This document shows positions 34,215 through 41,745 of a stretch of 64,000 nucleotides of DNA, piece after piece. Positions within the stretch are counted from its first letter, which is position 1, and the number at the start of each line of letters is the position of its first letter. The translations under genes were made by a program, and so were the position numbers. The DNA is from Lignipirellula cremea (GTDB taxonomy: Bacteria; Planctomycetota; Planctomycetia; Pirellulales; Pirellulaceae). Under the pieces are notes generated by a model that saw only the letters and a list, made by a program, of their open reading frames with translations, was not told the DNA's origin and made no database searches. The stretch is from assembly GCF_007751035.1 (NCBI RefSeq), contig NZ_CP036433.1, positions 5,871,001 through 5,935,000 on the forward strand. The letters are read 5' to 3'.

Positions 34215-36334
34215 GGTTTTTGCTTCCTTAAGTCGTAGCAGTAGATCGCGTCCTGGCCCCGGACGAACAGCCGGCCATCGACCAGCGGGTAGACGATCGG
34301 CTGATTGGCGTAGGCCGTGGTCCACGTGTGCGGCGGTCGCCATTGGAATTCGGCGCCGACGTGGTGGCCAATCGAACCCTCGGTCTGAACTGCCGGGAAA
34401 GCTCGAAAGTTTCCGGGGTTGGCGTCCAGCATCAGGAACGACTGGCTGCCGTGGCGTCCTTCTGGCTGGATGATGAATCGGCCGGCTGCGAGGAACGCCG
34501 TCTGTGTGCGCGCTCCGCCGACGTTTTCCACTCGCGCCACAGTCTCGCCCGTCGCGAGCTTCAAACAAATCGCTTCGCGGGCTGCCGAGACGTAGAGGTT
34601 CTCGCCGTCGCTGGCCATGCCGATCGTGTCGATGATCGGCGCCAGCGGTTTGGTCGTCCACGCCGGTTTCAATCCGTCGGCCGCGATGTGGTAGGCGTGC
34701 AGGACGGCCAGCCCGTCGTTCTCGCCAGGTTTGACGTTCTCCAGATGCAGCGAATAGCCGACCAGCAAATCGCCGACCAGCAGCGGAAACGCGTAATCGA
34801 TCAGGTACGAAACCGGCTGCCGCCAAATGATCTCGCCACTTGCCGCGTCGAGCGCCACCGCGAAGTTCTGTTTCTTCTCGTGGTCGCGATCGCTGGCGAT
34901 GACCAGCGACTTGTCACCACCGGTCCACGGCAACAGCGACGTGCGATGCCACAACGGACGCTCCCACCTTTTCGTTCCCGTTTTCGCGTCCACGCCATGC
35001 ACGCGGCCCGATGCGGCGAACACGACGACGCCGTCGACCAGCACGGGGCTCGGTGCGTGGCAGTCGATGCCGCCCTGCGTAGTGACGTGCGCTTCCGGTT
35101 GAGCATCGGGGTATTCCCACAACACTTTTCCGGTCTCCTCATCGACGGCGTACATCCGGCCGGTCGTGCCGGGCTGATAGACGACTCCTCCGGCCACCAG
35201 CGCTACGGGAAAATGTCCGCGGTGTTTGTGCGTCTGAAAGTTGTTGCCGCGCTGCGGGAACGTCGTCCGCCACAGTGTCCGGCCGGTCGCGGCGTCCATG
35301 CACACGAGCACCTCATCGGCCTCGGTGCGGAAGTGATTGAGCACTGCGTCCTGCTGGTACGATCGTTGAGGAAAAAGTTCGCGGGCTTTGGCCAGCAACT
35401 CGGCTTCACCCGTGAAAGGCTTCCCGATGAAGTTTTCGAGGTACGGCTTGGACTGCCCAACTGGACCGCGCGGCGTATAGAAAAACTGATAGACACAGCC
35501 ATCGGCCACGACGGGCGACGCTGACCCACCGCCATTGCCGGCTCGTCCAGCCCGGTCGGGATAGCGGTTGTCGGGCGCCGAACCGTATCCGGTGGGAATG
35601 GTCGCTTCGCTTTTCCAGACGGGCCGCGCGAGCGAGAGGTCGTCTATCAACTTCGCATCGCCGGCAGGCCCGGCAAAAAGAAAACCATCGCCGTAGTAGT
35701 GCGGCCAGTCTTCTCCCTTGGCGAGCGTGTCGCCTGCCGTTTCATCTGCGGTGAGAATGCGGCCGGTGAGCTTGCCGCCGAACCGGATCCGCTCGCCGGC
35801 ATCGTCTACGAACCCGACGGAAAACGTGCCGTTGATGTCATTGAGAGCGGGGCGCGAGCCGACTGGCGCGTCGGGATCGCGCGGTCGCTCCGTGACCGCG
35901 GAAGTCGTGGTTTTGCGAGCATCGTTATCGCCAACCACGGCATCGATCGAGTAACTGAAGTAGTGGACGTTTTTGTCTCCCCAGTGCCGATTGGTTCGGC
36001 CGTCCAGTCCGCCGCGGAGTTTATCGCCCTCGAGCTTCAGCGAAGCCGCGTCGAGCCATACCACTCGCCCGCCCGCCAGCGCCGGATGCACAAACCAGGC
36101 AACGACCACTTTACCGTCCCGCAAGCCGAGAAATAACGGCAAGTCGAAACGATCTTTCTTCTTACTGCCGAAATCGGTGCCCCCTTGTTCGAGTTGCAGC
36201 CAGAGCGTCCAGTACTCGCCAGACAACGACGTGGTGGCGACCGGCTCCGCCTCAGCAGCCGTCAGCGCTGTAACGCCGACGCACCAGACCGACAAAGCAA
36301 CGGCGCATACGAAGACTGTATTTCGATAATTCAT
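34211..36334 (-). CDS. Secreted PQQ-binding-like beta-propeller protein
   Basis: The product has 707 residues from ATG 36334 with a signal peptide (VFVCAVALSVWCVGVTALTA, cleavage near AEA). The first 210 residues resemble an uncharacterised beta-sandwich leader (SGEYWTLWLQLEQGGTDFG). The rest shows PQQ-type blades: VCMDAATGRTLWRTTFPQRG, YAVDEETGKVLWEYPDAQPE, VHGVDAKTGTKRWERPLW and ALDAASGEIIWRQPVSYLI. Whether it binds PQQ or is only a scaffold cannot be told. It is placed between the DUF1588 haem gene (36373-38562) and its DUF1552 partner (32726-34120), suggesting a third component in this cassette. Its stop codon lies inside a repeat. Confidence 0.82.
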   Translation of the reverse strand: MNYRNTVFVCAVALSVWCVGVTALTAAEAEPVATTSLSGEYWTLWLQLEQGGTDFGSKKKDRFDLPLFLGLRDGKVVVAWFVHPALAGGRVVWLDAASLKLEGDKLRGGLDGRTNRHWGDKNVHYFSYSIDAVVGDNDARKTTTSAVTERPRDPDAPVGSRPALNDINGTFSVGFVDDAGERIRFGGKLTGRILTADETAGDTLAKGEDWPHYYGDGFLFAGPAGDAKLIDDLSLARPVWKSEATIPTGYGSAPDNRYPDRAGRAGNGGGSASPVVADGCVYQFFYTPRGPVGQSKPYLENFIGKPFTGEAELLAKARELFPQRSYQQDAVLNHFRTEADEVLVCMDAATGRTLWRTTFPQRGNNFQTHKHRGHFPVALVAGGVVYQPGTTGRMYAVDEETGKVLWEYPDAQPEAHVTTQGGIDCHAPSPVLVDGVVVFAASGRVHGVDAKTGTKRWERPLWHRTSLLPWTGGDKSLVIASDRDHEKKQNFAVALDAASGEIIWRQPVSYLIDYAFPLLVGDLLVGYSLHLENVKPGENDGLAVLHAYHIAADGLKPAWTTKPLAPIIDTIGMASDGENLYVSAAREAICLKLATGETVARVENVGGARTQTAFLAAGRFIIQPEGRHGSQSFLMLDANPGNFRAFPAVQTEGSIGHHVGAEFQWRPPHTWTTAYANQPIVYPLVDGRLFVRGQDAIYCYDLRKQKP

Positions 36335-36372
36335 GGACTGTTTGTCTTGTTGGAATCAGGAATTGCGGTGAC

Positions 36373-38562
36373 TTAATTCGCGGTCTTGACCCGATACAAG
36401 AACGACTCACTGGTCACCAGCGCCGCGATCAGCGCCTTCATGCTGCCGCCACTGTCGCGATAGGCCCGGTGGGCCGCTTGCAGGGACGCGGCGTCGCCCG
36501 GAGTTTCGTTGCGGCCGAGCCAGTAGCGGAAAGCGTGTCGGATGAAGACCTGCTCGACCCGCTCCGACGCCGCCAGCTTGTGCATGAGCTCGACCGCGCC
36601 GCTGACGTCGCCGTCCACGCGAGTGTCGCCAACAAACTCGACGCCGCCCGAAATGTCAGCCGGAACCTTTCGCACGACCGGTCCCAGCGGTTTGCCTTTG
36701 GGATCGACATTTTTCGCCGTGGCTTCGGGGTCCAGCACCCGTTCCGTCACGCGGAAGCGGCCGAAGTGGTCGTACATCTCCAGCGGATAGCCGACGCGGT
36801 TCATCAGCCTGTGACACTGCCAGCAGTACTGTTCCTGCGTGACCGCCATCCGCTCGCGTAATGTCTTTTCCGGCGCAATCGGGAGTTGGGCATCGACCGT
36901 GATGGGAATATCAGGAACGACGTTGCCCAGCAGCCGCTCGCGGACCCACTTGCCGCGATGGATCACGTCGTTGTCGTCGCTCTTGGACACGGCGACCAGC
37001 CACGCGGGCTGAGTCAAAATGCCGGCCCGTTGATTCTTGGGCAGTTCGATCGGCTGGTCCGCCGTCCATTTCCAGTCCGGCGGCAGACCGTATGCCAGAT
37101 GAACCGCCTCATTGCGCGCCTTGAACCCCTGTTGTTTGTTACGGTCCCAGCGGAAGTTGACGAAGGCCTTGTTGGTGGTTAGCAGTTCGCGGAACACTTC
37201 TTTGTCTTGCTCGACGATCCCCTCGATCAGACGATCGGTGTCGGCGACCAATTCGCGCGGATAATGCTCGACCGGCTCGTCGGGGTTTTTGAAGATCTCC
37301 GTCGCCTGCTCGTACCCGAAATACTCGCGGAAGAACCGCAGGATGCGCGGCTTCTCGAATTTGGGGTCGTCGAGCAACTTACGCACAGCGGCCTCGACCC
37401 CGTCGCGCGAATCGAGCTTGCCCGCATCGGCATCGGCCAGCAGCCACGATTCCGGCCGCCGGTCGGTCAGCGCGTAGGTGACGGCGAAAGCGATCTCGCG
37501 CGGGGCCAGCCGCACGAGTCCGCGATCGTCGGGCGGTCCCGCGCCGCGTTCGCTGCGCAGCACGGCTTCGGGCAAGAGCAGCACGGCGGCCAGCGTGAAG
37601 CGGACGCCCGTCGCGCGTCCAGCGTCCTTGATGTTCTGATTCATCAGCGCTTTGAAGTTTGCCAATTCCTCGTCCGTCGGCTGGCGGCGGATGATGTAGT
37701 CGAACAGGTATTTGATCGCCGTTTCGACATCGGTTTCACTGGCCGGGTCCATTTCATCGTACAGCCTCACAAGCTGATTCGGCGCGCCGCGTTCCGATTT
37801 GGCGACGCCGCCTTCCATCTTATGCCACGTCAGCCGGTCGACGATCAGCAGCGCGTTGCCGATTAGCTGGCTGGTCGTCGGTTCGTCGAGCTTCGGGGCA
37901 CCCATGTCCTTGAACGTCGCGCCTCCGGCCGGCGAGAACGACTGGCCCACGTCGGCCCCGCGGCCGACGTCGCGGGTGAACGCTTCATAAATCTCCGGGC
38001 TGAGCCGCCGGACACGCGTCGGCGTCTCGAGCGAACCGGTCGGCTTGCCGCCGAACAGCAGGGCGTGATCGACAACGTTGCCGTTGTGATATTCCTCGCG
38101 CACGGCGACGTGCTTGCCCGACCGTTTCATCTCGGCCTTAATCCATTCAATCGCGGCGGCCTTGGCTTCACCGCCGGGCTGAGGTTCGTCTTTGGGAGGC
38201 ATCTTGCCCAGCGAAAGCTGAGTCAGCACCACCGCCCAGCGAGCGGCACTGGTCGTGCCTTTCATGTCCGGCGGCAGCGTCTGCAGGTTAAGTTCCTTCT
38301 CGGCCAAGTCCGCCCCGTGGCACTGCCCACAGTATTTAGCCAACATGGGTTTTACTGAGCGGTCGAACTCGGCCTGGCTTTCGTCGAACGAAGCGAACTT
38401 CAGTTCAGCGGCGGGGCAGGAAGTCACAAATGACAAACAACAAATCCCAAACAAGCACCAAGTACCAATGCTTAAGGCTCGATACAGCAGACCGCCATAT
38501 GTTGTCATCTTTGGAGTTTTACGCATTGTGATTCGTTTGAGATTGATGTTTGCAATATGCAT
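36373..38562 (-). CDS. Haem c protein, PSCyt1-DUF1592-DUF1588 type, possible lipoprotein
   Basis: The product has 729 residues from ATG 38562, which directly follows the TAG of the caspase/FGE gene; ATG 38526 (MRKTPKM) is an alternative. The signal region LFGICCLSFVTSC ends in a lipobox-like VTSC, so it may be lipid-anchored, unlike its paralogue. The haem motifs are CGQCH (78-82) and CWQCH near 560-570. Shared with 13228-15543: FSPAGGATFKDMGAP, VRLAPREIAFAVTYALTDRR, RILRFFREYFGYEQA and RVEQVFIRHAFRYWLGRNET. The DNA just inside the signal region has AAATGACAAACAACAAATCCC, a different repeat from the GGATTTCG family. Partner DUF1552: 32726-34120, beyond the propeller gene. Confidence 0.88.
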   Translation of the reverse strand: MHIANINLKRITMRKTPKMTTYGGLLYRALSIGTWCLFGICCLSFVTSCPAAELKFASFDESQAEFDRSVKPMLAKYCGQCHGADLAEKELNLQTLPPDMKGTTSAARWAVVLTQLSLGKMPPKDEPQPGGEAKAAAIEWIKAEMKRSGKHVAVREEYHNGNVVDHALLFGGKPTGSLETPTRVRRLSPEIYEAFTRDVGRGADVGQSFSPAGGATFKDMGAPKLDEPTTSQLIGNALLIVDRLTWHKMEGGVAKSERGAPNQLVRLYDEMDPASETDVETAIKYLFDYIIRRQPTDEELANFKALMNQNIKDAGRATGVRFTLAAVLLLPEAVLRSERGAGPPDDRGLVRLAPREIAFAVTYALTDRRPESWLLADADAGKLDSRDGVEAAVRKLLDDPKFEKPRILRFFREYFGYEQATEIFKNPDEPVEHYPRELVADTDRLIEGIVEQDKEVFRELLTTNKAFVNFRWDRNKQQGFKARNEAVHLAYGLPPDWKWTADQPIELPKNQRAGILTQPAWLVAVSKSDDNDVIHRGKWVRERLLGNVVPDIPITVDAQLPIAPEKTLRERMAVTQEQYCWQCHRLMNRVGYPLEMYDHFGRFRVTERVLDPEATAKNVDPKGKPLGPVVRKVPADISGGVEFVGDTRVDGDVSGAVELMHKLAASERVEQVFIRHAFRYWLGRNETPGDAASLQAAHRAYRDSGGSMKALIAALVTSESFLYRVKTAN

Positions 38563-40206
38563 CTACTCTTTCCTCAGCACCAACCGGAACCCGATATAGT
38601 CCCGTTGCTTGCCGGCGAATTCGGAGTTGCGGAACGCCGACGCGCAATACTCCGCCGTGCTGCACCACGCTCCGCCGCGGATGACGCCGTCGGCGGAGGC
38701 CTCTTTGATCTGCTGATCGACCAGCGGGTTGACTCCGCCCACCAACCGCGGCAGGTAACGGTCCGCGCACCATTCGGCGACATTGCCGTGCATGTCGTGC
38801 AAGCCCCACGCGTTCGGCTGATAACTGCCAACCGGAGCCAGAGATTTGCCCATACCGTCGTCGAAGCGTCCGTCGGCAAACTGCATCGCGCCGTCATCGG
38901 CCAGCAGACTTTTGTCCGCGTAGTTGGCAAAGCAATGAAGCTGCTCGGCGTCGTCGCCGAACGAAAACCGCGTCGTTGATCCGGCCCGGCAGGCGTACTC
39001 CCATTCGGCTTCGGTCGGCAGGGCGTATTCCCAGTCGCCCGGCAAGCGGCCCGCTTTCTGCTCGGCCTTGGTGAGCATGTCGATGAACTTCTTCGGATTC
39101 TCGTGCGAAAGGTTGTGCATTGGAGCGAGCTTGGCCTTGGTGATCGACGGGTACGGTCCCCAACCGGCTCGTTGACCCTCGATCTGAGCGGCTTCGTACT
39201 TGGCCATCCAGAAGCCCTTCGGCAACGTCACCTCGACCGGTTTGGCATCGCCGAACTCCGTCTGGTCCGCGCCGCGGCTGCCCATCGTGAATTTGCCGGG
39301 CGGGCACCAGCAAAAGACCATGCCGCTGGCGTTGATCCACTGCTGGCCGGGATGCGAGCCCTCGCGCGGCTGCTCGGAATCGAGGAACGTGCGGTTGTCA
39401 AAAGCCGGCCACGAGGCAATCGTGGGACGGGCATTCTTGCCCGTCCCGGAGTCGACAGCCAAGGATGCCTGTCCTACGACAAACCACGGCTTCTGTTTGC
39501 CGCCGCTTTGCTGTTCGACGTCGTTGCCGACCGCTTGTAGCATTTTTCCAATCGACTCGCGGCCTTGCGAAAGATGTTTTGCCAACGCCGCGGCCAGTTT
39601 CGACGGTTCATTTAACTCGCCGGCCGTGCTTCCCGGCTGGGCGGCCATCAGCACCAGCATGTCGTCCGCCAACTCCGTCGCTTCGACCGCCGCCAACCCG
39701 CCGGGTTCATTCTCCCGCTCCGCGAGAAACGGATTGGGCCGGGCGGCGTCGACGACGAGAAAATTCGCACCGGCCGACGAGTGATCGGCCAGCAGCTTGA
39801 CGACGTCCGCCAAAGCTAGCGATTCCCGTTCGGGGCTGCGGGGATCGGCCGGCTTTCCCGCTCCCTGTAGGTGATTCCACCATGCGCCCTTCGAGTTGTA
39901 CGTCTGATACTGCCCGCCGAGCCCGGCAAAGTACAGAACCGCAACGCCGCGGGTGACCGTGCTGCGGGCGAACTGTTCGACGGTGTTCTTCAATTCCTTT
40001 ACCGGTACGTTCTCGGCCAGCGTCACCCGAAAGCCTTCCCGCCGCAGCGCCTCGCTCACCGCCGCTGCATCCGCCTTCACGTGTGAAAGCTGATGTTCGC
40101 CATAGTCAAAATTGGCCACGACCAGCGCCGTCCGGTCCTGCGCCGACGCAACAGCAGCGAACAGTGCGATCAATGTTGAAATGCTAATTCGTTTCAATCC
40201 AGTCAT
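38563..40206 (-). CDS. Catalytically incomplete caspase-like domain fused to an FGE-sulfatase (SUMF1) domain
   Basis: The product has 547 residues from ATG 40206; a TTG two codons upstream has a better-spaced AAGGA. A signal peptide (STLIALFAAVASA) precedes a caspase-type domain: TALVVANFDYGEHQLSHVKA, ADAAAVSEALRREGFRVTLA, VAVLYFAGLGGQYQ and ANFLVVDAARPNP. In active family members these last two read YFxGHG and DACRxNP, so both the catalytic His and Cys are replaced (Leu and Ala). From about residue 285 an FGE-sulfatase domain follows: FCWCPPGKFTMGS, LPTEAEWEYACRAG, WGLHDMHGNVAEWC and VIRGGAWCSTAEYCASAFRN. An in-frame hairpin repeat codes for the linker. It probably acts as an envelope binding or scaffold protein. 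Confidence 0.8.
   Translation of the reverse strand: MTGLKRISISTLIALFAAVASAQDRTALVVANFDYGEHQLSHVKADAAAVSEALRREGFRVTLAENVPVKELKNTVEQFARSTVTRGVAVLYFAGLGGQYQTYNSKGAWWNHLQGAGKPADPRSPERESLALADVVKLLADHSSAGANFLVVDAARPNPFLAERENEPGGLAAVEATELADDMLVLMAAQPGSTAGELNEPSKLAAALAKHLSQGRESIGKMLQAVGNDVEQQSGGKQKPWFVVGQASLAVDSGTGKNARPTIASWPAFDNRTFLDSEQPREGSHPGQQWINASGMVFCWCPPGKFTMGSRGADQTEFGDAKPVEVTLPKGFWMAKYEAAQIEGQRAGWGPYPSITKAKLAPMHNLSHENPKKFIDMLTKAEQKAGRLPGDWEYALPTEAEWEYACRAGSTTRFSFGDDAEQLHCFANYADKSLLADDGAMQFADGRFDDGMGKSLAPVGSYQPNAWGLHDMHGNVAEWCADRYLPRLVGGVNPLVDQQIKEASADGVIRGGAWCSTAEYCASAFRNSEFAGKQRDYIGFRLVLRKE
39424..39477. repeat. In-frame hairpin repeat within the caspase/FGE gene
   Basis: GGGACGGGCA-TTCT-TGCCCGTCCC is a perfect 10-base-stem hairpin (39424-39447). 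Next to it, GACAGCCAAGGATGCC and TGTCCTAC (39454-39475) resemble the GTAGGACAGG repeat at 34138-34214. The coding strand gives VGQASLAVDSGTGKNARPT between the two domains, so the linker was made, or lengthened, by repeat DNA. Confidence 0.75.
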
Positions 40207-40325
40207 GACCAAACGGTTTTCCTTGCTGGCGGCGATTCATCCCACTACTAATCCCGTACGGCTGCCAAACCTGCCTGCAATATTTGGAAAATGTGGGATA
40301 GGCTTCCAGCAGCCCTTTTCATGTT

Positions 40326-41630
40326 CTACACCTCCGACAGCGGTTCTTTGGCGTCGCCAAATTGATCGAGCCGCACGTTCATCTTGTCCATCATGCTGAG
40401 GTACAGCCGGCACATCTGCCGGTCTGGTTTGCCGAGATAGTCGAGGTTTTGCCCGCCCTTAATTCGCCCGCCGCCACCGCCCAACATGACGACCGGCAGT
40501 TGGTTTGCATCGTGATTGCCGTGGAGCATGCTTGAGCACAACATCAGCATCGAATTGTCGAGCAGCGTGCGATCACCTTCCTGGATCGAATCCATTCTGC
40601 GGGCGATGTAGGCCACCTGTTCCAGGAAGAACTGGTTGACCTTCAACCAGTCGGCCGAATCGCTGTGCGACAGCAGATGGTGGATCATGTAGTCCACGTT
40701 CAAGTGCGGAAACCGCAGCGTGCCGTGGTCATTGTTCAGCTTGAGCGTACAGACGCGAGTGGTGTCGGTTTGGAACGCCAGCACGAGGATGTCGCACATG
40801 AGTCTCATGTGTTCGACAATGTCTTGCGGATAACCGTCCTTGGGCCGCGGGATGTTGGGCTCGGTCAACGTCGGCCGCCAGCCCTGCAGTTCCCCGCGCT
40901 GGCCCGCGTTCTTGATCCGCTGCTCGACTTCGCGAACCGAATTCAGATACTCGTCGAGCTTTTGCTGGTCGCGGCGGCTGATGTCGCGGCGGAAGTCGTT
41001 GGCGTCCTCCAGCACGGCATCGAGGACGCTTTTGTCGCCACGCTGGGCGCGGTCTTTGAACAACTGATCGAAAGCGAGAGCCGGGTAGACTTCCAGCGGA
41101 GTCGGCGTCGTCGGGCTGCTCCACGAGATGTGCGAGCTGTAGAGCATCGAGTAATTCTTGTGAACCGACGGGTTCGCCTTTTCACAGCCCAATACCATGC
41201 TCGGCACTTTCGTCTGGTGCCCGATCCGCTGCGCGACGATCTGGTCGACGCTGGTGCCGCTGCGGATCGTGCCTCCGGCCGCCAACGGCGCACCGGAGAG
41301 CAGGTTGCCGGTTTGCGAACTGTGAATGTTGCCCTTCAGCGCTTCGGCGTTGTAGAGCCCGCGGATGAAAACCATCTGTTCGCGGAAGTCGTTCAGCGGT
41401 GCTAGGACCTTGCCGAGTTCCATCGACTTACCTTCACCCTTGGCCCACCACTCGTGTTTGTGGAAGCCGCAACCAGCGAAGAGGATTGCCAGCCGCGTCG
41501 GAGCCTGGCTGGCTGTGTTCGTGGTAGCGCTGTCATCGCCCCACACACGCAGCGATTCCATCCAAGGCAGCGCCATGCTGACGCCGATTCCGCGGAGCAT
41601 CGTGCGACGGGAGAGTTGATAGGTGGTCAT
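40326..41630 (-). CDS. DUF1552 (HXXSHH family) secreted protein, GNH-type subgroup
   Basis: The product has 434 residues. ATG 41630 is chosen (GGAG eight bases before, leader MTTYQLSRRTMLRGIGVSMA with Tat-like SRRTMLR); the frame extends 13 codons further without support. Motifs: LAILFAGCGFHKHEWWAKGE, IHHLLSHSDSADWL (an HxxSH word as in the family name), LMLCSSMLHGNHDANQLPVV and MLGGGGGRIKGG. The GNH word and overall plan match 4175-5521. It follows the 1383-residue DUF1592 gene, with an inverted repeat in the gap, and precedes the caspase/FGE gene. Probably exported folded; reaction unknown. Confidence 0.9.
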   Translation of the reverse strand: MTTYQLSRRTMLRGIGVSMALPWMESLRVWGDDSATTNTASQAPTRLAILFAGCGFHKHEWWAKGEGKSMELGKVLAPLNDFREQMVFIRGLYNAEALKGNIHSSQTGNLLSGAPLAAGGTIRSGTSVDQIVAQRIGHQTKVPSMVLGCEKANPSVHKNYSMLYSSHISWSSPTTPTPLEVYPALAFDQLFKDRAQRGDKSVLDAVLEDANDFRRDISRRDQQKLDEYLNSVREVEQRIKNAGQRGELQGWRPTLTEPNIPRPKDGYPQDIVEHMRLMCDILVLAFQTDTTRVCTLKLNNDHGTLRFPHLNVDYMIHHLLSHSDSADWLKVNQFFLEQVAYIARRMDSIQEGDRTLLDNSMLMLCSSMLHGNHDANQLPVVMLGGGGGRIKGGQNLDYLGKPDRQMCRLYLSMMDKMNVRLDQFGDAKEPLSEV

Positions 41631-41666
41631 CCTTTTTTCTCCGGTAGTGGTTGTGTGTGTAGGGCA

Positions 41667-41740
41667 CACTAGCCCGACGCGCGAGCGCGCGAGCGAGGGA
41701 CGATGCGAGGCAATTCTCTCGCTGGCGCGTCGGGCTGGTG
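41667..41740. repeat. GCCCGACGCGCCAGCGAGGG-family inverted repeat
   Basis: The left arm (from CACTAGCCCGACGCGCGAGC to GCGAGGGA, 41667-41700) and right arm (TCTCTCGCTGGCGCGTCGGG to GCTGGTG, 41715-41740) are inverse copies. The left arm has an internal duplication of GCGCGAGC. It lies between the DUF1592 stop and the DUF1552 start. Other copies: 60428-60505, 61817-61899, 63348-63425, and a worn one near 11735-11776. Confidence 0.85.
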
Positions 41741-41745
41741 TTCAA

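Noticed and set aside
38563-40206. Caspase gene as part of an antiphage system
   Set aside because: The domain lacks both catalytic residues, has a signal peptide, and its neighbours are secreted cytochrome and hydrolase-like genes. No defence-type partner gene is nearby.
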